64,000 nt of DNA. It comes from Epinephelus fuscoguttatus (lineage: Eukaryota; Chordata; Actinopteri; Perciformes; Serranidae). Every line of letters begins with the position of its first letter. The stretch's first letter is position 1. Location of the stretch: assembly GCF_011397635.1 (NCBI RefSeq), contig NC_064756.1, positions 16,692,817 to 16,756,816 on the forward strand, read 5' to 3'. The position numbers and the translations under genes were made by a program. Shown here piece by piece: positions 1 to 17,842 of the stretch. The notes under the pieces were generated by a model. The model did no database searches and was not told the DNA's origin. It saw only the letters and a list, made by a program, of their open reading frames with translations.

Positions 1-488
1 AGAGATAGATGAAGGAGCACTGGTGTTCATATTCTCTGTTGCCTTCAGCGACAAACAGTGGCCATGAGACATCAATATTAAACACAGCAACAAGACACAC
101 AGCCTCTCACACACACCACACACACAATCATCATATGCATACCAAACACAAGACATCAATATCATATATGAGCATATTATATGCAGAATATTTTAGCGAC
201 AAACATAATGTGTGCTTCTGGAGAGCAGGAGATGATTGAAAGCTCTGTAGAGGGAGGCGCTGGGATTTAGGCCAGCACTTAGAGAGGGAGAGAGATCGTC
301 TTTCTGTCTGAAATGAGTAAGCTTGTTTTCCTGAAATCTCTGCATACTGATGTATTCCAAAAAAGCAGGCATTCTTTTTTATATCAGAAGCAAAATAATT
401 AAATGGAAGAAGGAGCTGTTCCTGTTTTAAGCTGAATGATTAAATGATGTCTCTGTTTTGCCCGACCGGTTGATGGCGGGTCTCACAG
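1..488 (+). other. CLPB intron (3' part)
   Basis: This is intronic sequence running up to the acceptor (cacag) just before position 489. The first visible CLPB exon begins mid-codon inside the Walker A motif, so at least one upstream exon lies outside the window. A 13-bp phrase on the theme agacatcaatat occurs twice near 69 and 152. I see no exon or RNA gene here. Confidence 0.8.
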
Positions 489-5627
<5,139 letters not shown>

Positions 5628-5764
5628 CACAATGCAGAAACACAGAAGATATATACAGATAAATATATATGTATATATATATGCACACATGCACACTTTC
5701 CACACACACAATATCATCATCATCATAGTGTCAGGCAGATGGATGGTTCTTGATGGATTTAACT

Positions 5765-5770
5765 AATAAA
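5765..5770 (+). terminator. CLPB polyadenylation signal AATAAA
   Basis: A canonical AATAAA lies about 138 bp after the CLPB stop codon. It is preceded by TA-rich sequence (5649-5681) and followed by T- and GT-containing sequence. This gives a short 3' UTR. Confidence 0.7.
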
Positions 5771-7371
5771 AGTACCTCTGATAAACACATCACTGCCTCT
5801 CTGTTTCAGTACACATATGCAGTAATTACATGCCAACTTACATGACAGTGTATCAGCCAACAGTGTGTGCTGTAAAAAGTAAAGTCAGCCTACTTGAACG
5901 TTAAAGTTTATGTTACAACAGAATCTCATATCAGCAGGGACTGATATCAAGAGCTGTGCACACGGTCTCATTAGATATAAAATCTAAGCGCAGGGTGAGT
6001 GAATGTGTCGCAGGTTGTAAACGTAGCATAGAGGCTTCAGCGTGCAGCGTCATGAACATCAAACATCAGACATCTCATCAGTGGATTGAAACCACCGTAT
6101 TAGCTGAAACAAAAGCTTAGCAGCTTTACGTCTGTAGTAGCCTACTGTTAATAAATGTAGCTGTGACGTAGTTAAAATTAATGTCTGCTTTATCGTGTGG
6201 AACACTGAAAACAGCCAAATTATTTAATATTTATTAAATGTGCTCTATACAACATAAGGGAACATGGGGTAATGGCATCCCAAGCAGAGAATGAAGTCAC
6301 GCTCTCTTTGTGTGTTGTCTGTTTGCGAGTCCCTGTTTGTGTATCCCACAGGCTAGCTAATTACCGCTCTGCACTGTGCTCATATGACAGTTACCGCTGG
6401 TAACACTGTCCTGGCACGTGGTGGGACGGCGTTATCCTGGAAGTGTAGCACCCACCCCTATGTTAACATGTTAGCTCTGTCAGCACTGTGGCCATTGTTA
6501 GCATCGTTAGCTGCTAGGTGCTAGCTCAGCCACCTACATGTTGAGAACCAAGTGCAGACAATCCTGGCCCAGATTCTGAATCATAGATATGCTCTACAGC
6601 TTCCTTTAAGGATATATTTAAGCTAAGTTAATGGCAGTATATCTGGCAGTTTGGAGGCCGATGAAGCCGACATGATTTTGAAGAGACAAGATGTCAAATG
6701 GAAAACATTAACAAGGAGCAAAACTTAAATCTCTTAAAGACCAAGTAATTTGATTTAAGAATGACGGATGTTTTGCCAAAGTGAGATCAATAACAGGCAC
6801 TTTAAGTTTGTCAGTTTGCCGTGAAGGAAAGGAAGGTATTAACAACCAAAGATAGTTTGACGTTGCCTCAGATCGTGTTCACTTTAATGCACATTTATGT
6901 AAAACTCCTCACCAGCAGAGCTCTACTGATAAATGTTAGTCAACACAACCTGCTTATTAATTTCATTTTAGTAAAGAATGTGTTAGTGGCGAAACACCAA
7001 GCAGAAATGTATAGCAGCCCATTTGAATGATGGGTAATATAACTGCCTTGTGAATTGTTTCTGTTGATGCATGTTGATGTAAAGACGTCTCGCCTGTCAC
7101 GACAGAGGCTCTGGTACTGTACAGTGTGTGTCTAGCTTAAAAAATCTATCTGACATCAAGAGGAATTTAGAGTCGTGAAGAAATAATATTCAAAGTGTTG
7201 TTTCATAAATGTTTGAACAGCATGCTGACAAGGCACCAAATGTAAGCCAGCGACATTTTTCATTCTTGTATCCCAACCTCCACCGAGTAAATAAAGTCAT
7301 CACAACAAAAAAGGAATTCCTCTGTTTTTTGTTCTGTTTGTGTCACACTGACACTCCTGATGGATGGATGG

Positions 7372-7404
<33 letters not shown>

Positions 7405-8836
7405 TGTGTGAGTGACCAGTGCCTGGGTGGGAATTCTGCAACAATAATACATGTCCACCTTGTGAAACAACGTGACAGGGGAATTTCCTTGGAATTCTGC
7501 TCTGTGTGGGGGTCTGTGTCGGACGCTGGGAGGGAATGCAGCGCGATAAATGCCACAGAAATGTAAAAGACATCACACACACCCTGCAGGAATGCCTTCT
7601 CTATAGGGAGGAATTAGCATGCAGGAAAAAGACACATTCACTCTGACTGTGCTCCGCCTGGACCCCCCAACACACACACACACACACACATCTACAGAGT
7701 CACGGCTGTCATTCCCTGTTGTTTTACAGTACAACAAAGCAATCATTTTCTGTAGGGCTGAAATGATTCGTCAGCCCATTAGTTGCCAGAATATGAATTG
7801 CCGAAAACTCTAATTATTGATTCATTTTTCTTTCTTTTTTTAACATATTTTCATTGTGTTTTCACAGATACATCAACAGTACAAACCAAATAAGTGTCTT
7901 CAAGTTAAGCATTTTTAGTTGGTGTCATGTCTCATATAAATGTTCCATTTTTTCCAGTTCTTTTTAAATGTAATTTTTTAAATTCTCAAAACACATGTCA
8001 GCTTTTCCATCACTAAAACTTCTTGGACATTTTCCAGCCAGAGTTTCTGTTTTGGGGGGGTTTACTTTGAGCCAGCTTTCTTACTTGCTGCAAGTAAAAC
8101 TTGCTAATCACAACAGCTAACTAATGCTCCTGAGATACATCACAAGGCAGGTATTTGGGATTTTGTATCTCTAAATATTTTTAACAGCCACATTAATATT
8201 TTCCCATTATGATCTGATATTTGTACAGCTCCGAAAAATATGTGTGTGGTCGGCTTCCGTGCTCCCGCACAGCCTCCAACATCGTTGCTGTGTACCAAGC
8301 TGCCTGCTTTTTATTTTGGGTGTTGTGAAAAAGTAAATTCTAAGAGGAGAATTCCTTCCATACTGGTGAGTCTGTGGATGTACATTGTGTCTCACATATT
8401 TAATACAAATCTTCCTCTGTTACTTTAATCTTTACCTGCCATCGATTCATTTTTCAAGCGAACAAGCAAAACACTTTCTGGCTCCAGCTTCTTTACACTG
8501 TTTTCTATTATTGTAAATTCATTACCCAGGGTTCCCACAGTCATGAAAGTCCTGGAAAGTTATGGAGTTAACAAAAAATGTTTTCCAGGCCTGGAAATAG
8601 TTTGAATTTAATAGAATGTTTTGGAAACATTTGAATATATATTGTTTGGGCTATTTAAAATATGTCTAAGGTTATACAAATTACTGTATGTTCCCTATAT
8701 TGCTGATGTAAAATCTAATGCTGCATTGCTGACTGTTGAGACATCACTAGTATCACGTGATACACGTTGGTGCATGAAGCTAGTTGATGGTGGGGACGTC
8801 AAACATGCAAGTAAAGTTAGAAAGTGCTAGCAGTTT

Positions 8837-8966
8837 ACTTACTTACTTAGGCCTTACACCACTTTTGGGGTATAGGCCGTCGACAAGGGACCTCCAGAGT
8901 ACCCGATCGCTGGCTTTCTTTTCTATCTGTGACCATGTGTATCCCATCTTCTTTTCAAGCAGCTTC
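8837..8966 (-). pseudogene. Non-LTR retrotransposon 3' end (reverse-transcriptase C-terminus)
   Basis: On the minus strand this reads KKMGYTWSQIEKKASD followed by RVLWRSLVDGLYPKSG, then a stop embedded in a (TAAG)n tail. The pattern GxTWxxxxxxAxDRxxWRxLVxGL is the usual end of ORF2 in one group of vertebrate and invertebrate LINEs, and a short tetranucleotide tail is typical of RTE-type elements. The copy is 5' truncated, as expected for target-primed reverse transcription. The clade assignment (RTE-like) is tentative. Confidence 0.65.
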
Positions 8967-8988
8967 CAAGCAGTTTGCTTATCTGCAA

Positions 8989-9323
8989 ATGACCAAAAAG
9001 ATCATGTTTAATACTGTATGGCTTTTGAATGACAAATACACGTGGCCAAAGAGAGGGGCAGATCCTCACTGCATGGGGTGTAGGCTCTGCACCAAAGCCT
9101 TTCACGTGGCAACATGGGGGGAACAGCTCTGGTCAGCCATGCTAAAGGGAAAAAGTATCTAGACAACCAAAAGGCTGCCAAACAGACTGCAAGTGTCTGC
9201 ACATATTTTACGTCTGCCATAGCCCGGCCAGATAACATTACCGCTTCTACCAGCAAGGCAAGCACTGCTAGCTGTGGAACAACTTCAAGCGACATGCAAC
9301 CAATCAGTTGCTGCATCCAATGA
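8989..9323 (+). pseudogene. Zinc-finger (BED/TTF-like) transposase-type fragment, frameshifted
   Basis: Frame 1 from ATG 8989 gives MTKKIMFNTVWLLNDKYTW, then PHCMGCRLCTKAFHVAT. The reading then continues one frame over as MGGTALVSHAKGKKY with downstream Ser/Thr-rich sequence. The CxxC followed by a SHAKGKKx motif is the pattern of the zinc-finger domain at the N-terminus of hAT-like transposase-related proteins in fish. A single-base deletion near 9110 (gcaacatg) breaks the frame, and the final motif position is Tyr where His is usual. It is non-functional as read and lies inside the hAT-like element. Confidence 0.55.
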
Positions 9324-10122
9324 TCTGCCTACCTGTTTTAAACTACCTAAATTAAGTCACAAAAATGGGGTAAAATATGATGGGAATATTATGGAAAAAG
9401 TTTTGAATATTAATTGGTAAAAATGTGTGAACTCTGATTTATCTTTGTGTTTTTGACTGTTGGTTGATCTGACAGAAAATGCTTTTTAAAGATGTTGTTT
9501 GAGCTTTGGGAACTTGCAGTGGGCACATTTCAATATTTTCTGACATTTTAGTATCCAAACGATTAATCAAAAAGATAACAGCTGAATCAATAATGAAAAC
9601 AATAGTCAGTTGCAGCCCTGATTTTCTTCCAACTCCTATATGATTGGTGTAGTTTTAATAATGGAAATCAATAGAGGACGGTGACTTTTACCATGATCCA
9701 CTTTATAAACATTCCTCTTAAGTGTGCATTATTATATTTTGTGCATTTCTGATGTCCACTGTTTAATTTGTTACAGCCTCAAAAAGTGGTCTGACCATTT
9801 TGTTGTTATTCCTTGGAACTGAAGAGAGGAAAGTATCCTTTTTATAATTTGTCTGCCAACTACTCATGAACCTAAGCTCACTCTGTGGTTGTATTAATTA
9901 TAGTTTGCATTGTTAAATTGCCCTTTGCTTTAAAATGTTATCTACATGTTGTGAAGCTGATCGAAGGAGCAGCAGATGTTTTCAAACTTGGGACTCTTAA
10001 AGTGGCTGCATCTGGACAGTAGATCAGGTTTTGCTATGATACCTCAAGGCTTTTTTCCCAATCTCTTATAACCCTCAAACACATCTACACTTTATGGCTT
10101 TAGGAAGTCGAGCTAGTGTATA

Positions 10123-10125
<3 letters not shown>

Positions 10126-10184
<59 letters not shown>

Positions 10185-10193
10185 CACGTGTGT
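10126..10193. repeat. (TG)n microsatellite
   Basis: A long TG run, pure for most of its length, in the CLPB-PHOX2A intergenic region. Open frames on either strand through it are artefacts. Confidence 0.95.
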
Positions 10194-10839
10194 GTATCCA
10201 TTTACCCTCCCTGAGGAGGAAGACAAGAATAAGAGGAGGAGGGGAGAGAGAAGAGGCTCTTAGTCTGTCCGTCAGGCTATTTCTGACTGCTGCCATTTCT
10301 CTGATTAGATTATGGAGAAACAGAAACCTGGCCCTCCATCGTCCTAACCTCCCTCTCACTCTATCTCGCTGTATTTTGCTCACCCATCCTCCCTCTGTCT
10401 CATGCTCAGCTTCTCTCTCTCCTCCACCTTTTCCTCTCGGTCCTTCCCTTATGCTCTGCTGTCCATCTGTCTGTCTGTCTCTGTCCCTCTCTGCCCCGGT
10501 GGCTCTCCTCCACCTTCTATTGCTGATAGAAAAGGAGAGTTCAAGGTGCAGGAGAGGAGCAAAACAGAGAAGTGAGTGAGAGGGTAAAGGTAAAAGATGG
10601 GAGGAGGATGGAAATAGAGGAACAGAAAGATGGGAGAAATTAAAAACATTTCATTAGTACAATAATAAAACAAAAGACTTCAGTATTTGTTACCATGACT
10701 TCCTTAACTTGCAAAGACAAGGACCCAAGCAGTAGCAGTTGCCTCTGCAACACAGAGCCACAAAATGTGTCAGGGGGCCTTCTTGGTCTACACCTGCAAA
10801 ATGGCACTCAAATTATCATGTGCTGACCAGGAAGAGACA

Positions 10840-10980
10840 CAAAAAAAGCTAAAAAAAAAAAAAAATGAAACATAAGAACTGTGAAGAGACACAAATTGAC
10901 CACAGAGACACAAAACCACACAAAGATGTATAATGACTACAAAGAGATGCAAAACAACAAAAAGAGGCAAAACCACCACA
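10840..10980. repeat. Degenerate 'acaaagagacacaaaac' minisatellite
   Basis: Units of about 17-22 bp on the theme (a)caaagagacacaaaac(aac) recur imperfectly, for example gaagagacacaaattgac, cagagacacaaaaccac and caaagagatgcaaaacaac. Similar arrays are frequent in teleost non-coding DNA. No coding signal is seen. Confidence 0.6.
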
Positions 10981-12639
10981 GTGTCTGTGTGTCTTGAGGC
11001 CGGTCTCACGGCAAAGTCGTCAAAATCTGGCGCTTGGGCAGTGACTTGCAGCGTCAGACACTGACCAAAAAACTGTCCTTTAACATCACATGGCTGGGCA
11101 CCATTATATTTTAACGACACTCAGCGGTGAGGGGTGGTGGATGGGTCCAACGAACATCAACTTTCACATGGGACAGTGGTGTTCGCGTCCCTGCTCTTTT
11201 GTCCTAAACCTAACCAGGTGCGTTTGTTGCTGTAGAAAAACGTCAATTTGCGTTGTTGTACTGACGTAGCGCTTTTATTTTGAAAGAGACAGTGTGTAAA
11301 TGGTGAAGTTCCTGTGAAAACAGAAGTGTATTTTGAAAGAAGACAATGCATGTAACAGGCAGAACTTGACATGGTGTCCCAGAACATCAACAACCAACAC
11401 ACCAAGGGTACCTTTCACATCGTATCTGGACGTGGAAAGTCCATGACCAAACATCAGTATGTGACGAGGTCGGAGTGAGAATGTGTTGCTTGTCCCTGCG
11501 CAGGAGAGGTGGTGGGGCCTTTTGCATATCTGTGCCCAGGGACCCTGTTGTCTCAGTCAGCCCATGAAGATTAAGTAATAATTCATGGTCTTAGCTGATA
11601 CTGTCCTTTAGTGGTGCAGATTCTCTAAATAAACTATAATTAACCAAATTACTGAAAACATTTGGGGCATCCTCTGGGTTCAAGGTGCTTACCATGAACC
11701 GCAACGTCCCCAGTTCTTTGTCCAGACTGGATCCTCTGTTGTATGCAATTCCCTCATCTCTACACTGTAAGCTAGTAAATGCATATAGTTCCTAAAGTGA
11801 AATCTTTTAAGTATCAGAGGACTTTCATTTTGGTGAAAATAAAGAAATTTGCTTCATATATTGCTTCATATACTGCTCTTTGTACACACATTAAGATGGT
11901 ACTGTGTCTAACTGTTGTGATAGGGTTCCCAGTTTGTGTATCTGAATGTGTTACATGCACAAATGGACAATGTTGAGAAATGTGAGAGATCTGGCTCATG
12001 TCCTCTGCTGCTCATAAATACTAATCTACAGTCTGTAAATAAAAAGATGGGTAAAGAAGTTTGGGTGTGTTTGATTTCAGTGCAGTTGCTGTGCAGCCCA
12101 GACAGCAGCAGCAGCTCAGAGAGGTGCAGCAGCCAGGTGGAGGTGGTGAATGATGAACGACTACTAGAGGCTCTCCCATTATCATATCTGTCCCTGCTCT
12201 TAACGGGGGATTTTCATCCGTGTCCCTCCGCACTCCTCTCATCCCTCCCTCCCTCCCTCCTTCCCGTTTCTCATTGTGCTCCCCCAGGAAAGCGATCGAT
12301 TTCACCTCCATTACCTCAGTCCTCTAAGCTTTAGAGATGCTCCTCATTCATGCAGCTGTGGAGCAGCACAGTTATCACAGCCTGCACCAGGCTTTCATTT
12401 TGGTTTTATGCATTTGCTCAAATGAGACACTTGGCTCTGGTGTTAACGCCTGGAGTTATATGGAAGCTTTGTTGCGGTTCGGGAGATGGACCGGTTGACG
12501 GGGGTTGCACGCACCGGATGCCGTCCGGTTACCGCAAGGCAATCACGTGACAGTCCCCTGGGAGAATTAGCATAAAAGACAAATAAAGGACCCCACCAAA
12601 AACACACCAGTCTGCCCTCCTTTCTTTTAAAGAAAAGGA

Positions 12640-12880
12640 AAGAATCCATTCCGCCTAATTCGAACCTTGCTCAGGGACAGCTCGCGTGGCAGATTGCAGC
12701 CTAATTAGTTTAGAGGGAATTTAATTCAATTAACTTTCCACAGCTCCGCGCGCCCCGCCGCTGGGCTGCTTTCAGAGCGCGGGGCCAGAGCTCGAGATCT
12801 AATTAGCGTGTTTGGAGAAGCTCTCCTGCGCGCGGCCATCCCTCGCCGCTCCAGCTGTGGTGTGCGTGTGTGTGTGTACT
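12640..12880. promoter_or_regulatory. Candidate cis-regulatory element upstream of PHOX2A
   Basis: Two copies of the palindromic homeodomain octamer CTAATTAG (12701-12708 and 12799-12806) flank TTAATTCAATTAA (12721-12733). The latter contains TAAT-TCA-ATTA, an exact P3-type dimer site for Q50 paired-class homeodomains, the class to which PHOX2 belongs. CpG-rich DNA lies between and after them, and a CAGCTG E-box sits near 12853. No coding frame or known repeat is visible. Regulatory function is an inference from motif density. The site is about 6.9 kb upstream of the PHOX2A start. Confidence 0.4.
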
Positions 12881-15800
12881 GTGGTCTCCCGGGACCTGGT
12901 TTTTATCCTAAAAAGCTTCTTTTTTAAGTAACATGCCGTTATCCATTAGGATAATACAGGTCTGGTGCCGCAGTAGAGAGATGTACGCAGCATGTGAATA
13001 ACCGCAGCTGCTCTGCGTCATATTCCGGCTGATGAATGCATGTTGAACTGATGTTAGAGCGGACTTAAATTAGCGCGAGGCTAATTTGATGGGTTAAAAT
13101 TAATGGGCACGTTTTGTGGCAACTGACAGAACAACTGACGAGCCTTTGTGCTGCACATTTCACGTTTGCGAATTTGAAAATAGTTTGTGGATTTTTGACT
13201 GATCTTATGTTGAGCCAAACTCAGAGTGCGCAGCAGATTTACTGCTTTTCAGTGAGCGCAGTGGTTTCTTTAAAGGCGCTATTACAGGCTCCAAAGATGA
13301 TATTCAGATCATGAAAAACTGGTGCAATATGACAAGATTTCACAAGAGAGCCATTTCATCCGAAGGTTTTCTTCTTTATGTTTGATTTTGGAGATGTTTT
13401 CCTGTGTGCAGCCTCACCAGGCTGCATTATTATGCAATACAAAGCCTTTAACAACTTCTCTGAGGTGATGCACTTTGGCCCAGATACAAGGCACAATATG
13501 GCCAAGATTGAAAAACAAATAAATGAAGGTATTAAAGAAAATATAAAACTATCTTTGCATCAGTGTTTTATTCCCCTCCTATGGAGCAGGCTACAGCCCC
13601 ACGCTGATTTTGATCATGTGCATCAACACCACCTGAGTGAGGAGTTGAATGTAACTCTTACACTGGGTGCTGTTGCTTCTGTCTCTAACCCGGTTAAATG
13701 CGCGCCGTCGTCTCGAGCCGAAGCGTCACGGTACATTCCGGTAATTGGGGATTGAAATGCAGGGACAGGCGCACCGACGGGACCCCCCGGCCCCTGGCCC
13801 ACACCACCCCTCCTCCCTCCTCCATCCACCCCCTCTCCCGCACCGGCTGTCATCCATCACCGGGCAAATCAAATGCGCCGCCAGCCTCTGCTGCTGTAAA
13901 GACGCAGGGCCGATGGATGTTAACGGCAGGATCTGTGATTTCTGATTTTATTTTATGCGCAATCAAATTCACCTCCGAGGGAAGAGGATCTTAAGAGGGG
14001 CGATGACACGACACATTTTAGTGACACTGCAGGTGGAGAGCCAGCTGCCCGGCTGTGTGGAGCGCACTGGCCCGGTGGAGGATGAAGTTGCAGCAAATGG
14101 AAAGAAAAAAACATGGGCCCTAATGATTAAATTTTAAGGATAATCAGTCTTTACAAATATCAATTCACTCTCAATGATATAAACTATTGACAGGAGATTA
14201 AAAATTACATATAAGGTAAATTATGGACACATGCTGAGAGCAAGCAAAGGAATTCAATCAGCCATTTTGTGTGTTTTGCGCACAAGCAAATTACGCACAG
14301 GTGGCAATTAAATCAGCTTTAAGGGATTTATTTATAACCTGATACAGTGCAACGAAAACAGACGTACTGTCCACATCCTATCATCGCGATTGGCTACGCG
14401 ATGCACAACAGCAAATTCCAAAAAGGAGAAAATACATAGAGGTGCGCATGAAACAATAATTTTAATGTTCGATCAATTTCACCTTTTGATTTATAACTCA
14501 CTTTTGATAATTAATATATGAAGTTAATATCATCAAAATAATGAATAGCATTATCTAAATTAAAAATGGATTTTAATTCATAAGTAAAATAAGATATTAC
14601 AACCAATTAAAAGCATTTTAAAGCGCAGAGATGTGGGTGTTCCAATTGCTGCAGCTATTTTAACAGTTTATAAATAATTATCACATTAACTAAAATTTCA
14701 TTTCAGAGGGAATCAAGCAGCCATGGAGGGTTAATCCGTAACAAAGGATACAGTCTCGCCAAAACACTACTCAACTTAGGCCTCTGTCTGTTTCTTTTTT
14801 CTCTCTTTTGGTCCCACCTGGTTGCATTTTATTGCAGCAGCTGCACAGCAACCATCAGCTGTATGCTCGCACCATGCAATGTGAAATTAGTATGATTAAA
14901 CTTTGTTTGATTTTACAATATCAGTGGCACTGGCTTCAATTAACTCTTAATAAGATATAAGAATAATAGTAATATGTGGATTTAACGACACGTTTTGCAG
15001 AGCTCGACAAACAGGAGAGAGACTACCCGGACCTGAGGATCAATAGCTGCCTCATTCTGAAGCAGCAAAAAAAAGGCTTTCGACACACGGGACATGTTCT
15101 TCTTTGAGCTCTCATGATGGATGGAGCTGGCAGCCTCTCCCTTTGACTGACAGCTTCACTTGGTTTTCAGACCACCACCGCCTGTCACGGGACAGAAACC
15201 GGGCTGGGGCCTCCCGCGTGGCTTTTCTTTAAACCGGTGTCGCCGCTGTCCCATCTTTCACTCATCCCTTATCCCCTGTCTCTATCCATACACCGCTCCA
15301 TCTCTCCATGAAGACCATCCAGGCATCCATCATAGGAACCAGTCTCTCTGCCCACACCACCACCACCATCACCACCCTGACGCACACAAGTTATTCCACT
15401 GCTCGCAAATCTGCATGCAGCCCCTCTGATCTCCAGTCGGTGGAAGACCATCACAAACAATTACAGTGGCAGGAAAGATGAGAGCAGAGAGGCAACAAAT
15501 ACTGGGAATTTAATTTCTCTACAGATCGTGAACCCTTTCGTGGCTGAAATAAGATAGGACAGACAGGACAATTAATGGGATGTGAATATAAAACCGAGTG
15601 CAGCCCTAGAATAATTAATTATGAGAACAAAACGCAGAAAAATCAGGTATTTCCTCAGAAAAAAAGATGTTAAGGTCAGGCTTTACACCCTGGTTAATAG
15701 GTATAGTTATTCATAATGCATCAGGATCATTCAGAGAACAGAGAGCCTAAATTTATTTCTAAAGACACGTATAACGACAAAACAAAGAGAAATCTGATTT

Positions 15801-17746
15801 TTATTATAATAACGCACTATTCTTAATTGTTTTTCAAAGTGTTGTGATATGCCTTTATGATGTCCTTCATGATTTCCGCATAAGAACTTGTGCTTAATTG
15901 TCTTAATCGCTAAATTAGTTACATTATTTCTGTCTCCTGTCATTACAACCTAATTTTTTAATATTGGCTAATTAACCTCAAAAATGAGGATTGATCCTTT
16001 AATGTTAACTCAATCATAACCCTGATTAGAAACAGCCTATGTTAAGTGCGTCCATAAAATTCCCCCCCTAGTCCTCCATAGGCCTATAATCCTATAGTCT
16101 CGGGGTTCCTCTCTCAGGGGCCCTCAGGAGCCTCTAGGGGACCATTGTGTCCCCCCTCTGTTGACTCAGACGTCATGAATGCCAAAGATCCCCGTTACTG
16201 TTTCCGTCAAATCGCCCCATGAATGTAAAAGTCCAAAGTTAAAGCCTCCGCGGAGGAGAAGTCTCCCCCTGCGCTGGAGCACTAAGGGCGGATTAGTGGC
16301 CTGGAAGAGACCGCTCCCCTCTTTGAAGGGATTAAAGTTTAAATGCTTAAAAGCGGGAGGGCTAGGGTCGCTCCTGGATGCTCTTTTTTTCTGGGGAGGA
16401 GGCAGAAACGGCCCTGGAGAGTTTAACTTTGAAACAGTTTAAGTTTCTCGGTAAACTCACCTCTGAACCCACCAGACGGGACGAGGACACACAACAGACG
16501 GTGTGGCCTATAGGAGCTGACTGAAAAAAATCACAGGGCTCATAAGATGTATTTTAAATGGCTTAAAGAGTAAGGATCACACTGAACTCACTAGTATTTT
16601 TGAGGATATATCAGTGTTGCAGTGTGTATTCTTATGAGTGCATGTGTTGGGGGAAGGGGAACTTTTTGCGTAGAGACAGGGCACTAATACATGACTCAAT
16701 AAATAACACAACTAAGAGGGAGTTAAGTACCTATTTTATGCCATGTATCATATAAAGCATATTTTTCTTGACCTAAAACAGTAAGACTTTCATATGTAAC
16801 ACCCGCAGACATATAATTTCTAGACTTCATAATAATATCCCAGTAAAGGAAGCTGGTTGAGTGCTTATCTCAGGGAAGGCAGGTGCACAAAATCACATTT
16901 TTTGCAGATGAGGCGCATAAACGGAGCATAAAATCTGGGTAAATATTTTGCATAAATTATTTTTTATTATTGGAAACGCTGTGACTAAACACCAGACCAG
17001 AATATGCAGTTAAGAATAGGACATGTAACCTAAAGCTGGAGTCTAACTCAGACTGCAAATTGCCTTGAACCATTTGGAGAACATGTCATGTTGTGCGCAA
17101 TTACGCACACATCTTACATGTTGCATTTACTTCTGTTCAGTGGGATATAGCTTTGCTTTCAGACTGAATTACCAGGAAAAATGAGACTGAGTATTCAGCT
17201 CTTGTGTCTGGCCTTACTGAGCCTCAGACTCGGACGCAGCCACAGACATGAGAGATGTTCCACCAGAACTGCGAGCCAACATCAGCGCAAGACGAACAAC
17301 TGTATCAACAGGAGCACCGCGTGCCGCCCCGCCCCAAACATCCACCAGCTCTCACCAACCACACAATAAACGCTTTAAACAAATCTTATTATTTATACTT
17401 ATTTGTAGTTTAAGTGAGTACAGCGCAGCAAATGGCACGCATGCGCGCGCCCGTGTTTGCCGGGTTAATGTCATTAAGGAGCATCATCATCATGCAGCCT
17501 CTGGTCAAGCCAGATAAGAGCGCGCACTTTGGGGCGCGCGCGCACGCAGGACAAACTTAATTAATTTCTCGCACGCACGTAAAATGTAATTTTGGTTTGT
17601 GGGTTATATTATTTGGTGACATTTATCCACTAATAAAAAGCCTGTTAATTTCGTGAACAGAGACTGAAATGCAGCCGTCGTGTTTCTAAATAGCACCAGA
17701 TTTGGAAACAAGGATGGAGCGCGCGCCTTGCTGCCGGTTTCAAGCC

Positions 17747-17842
<96 letters not shown>

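Larger units (their letters stand above)
8527..9436 (+). mobile_element. Degraded hAT-like transposon with zinc-finger coding remnant
   Basis: The left end reads cagggttcccacagtcatg. The right end, on the opposite strand, reads cagagttcacaca, a degenerate terminal inverted repeat. The left end contains the gtcctggaaagttatgg phrase common in teleost hAT-like elements. Inside are a zinc-finger-like coding remnant (8989-9323) and the tail of a LINE on the other strand (8837-8966). No clear 8-bp target duplication survives, so the superfamily is an inference from the end sequence and the protein remnant. Confidence 0.5.
7753..9620. mobile_element. MITE of the 'ggctgcaac' family (copy B), split by insertions
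   Basis: The left part (tagggctgaaatgattcg, 7753-7830), a middle part containing ctccagcttctttacac (about 8448-8520) and a right part (about 9445-9620, ending cagttgcagccctg) align in order with copy A at 2655-2999. The fragments are separated by about 0.6 kb and 0.9 kb of unrelated DNA. The simplest reading is one old roughly 350-bp MITE into which other DNA has inserted. Junctions are approximate because both copies are degraded. Confidence 0.55.
5771..12640. other. Intergenic region downstream of CLPB
   Basis: No gene is seen. It holds TG arrays (7373-7402 and 10126-10193), a nested transposon complex (7753-9620), a pyrimidine-rich tract (about 10325-10510), a degenerate minisatellite (10840-10980) and several unassigned repeat-like stretches, for example around 11000-11480. 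Open frames are short and lack codon structure. Confidence 0.7.

Noticed and set aside
13378-14137. Several overlapping open frames near 13.4-14.1 kb
   Set aside because: CpG-rich sequence gives chance open frames on both strands. No splice sites, protein motifs or codon periodicity support an exon.
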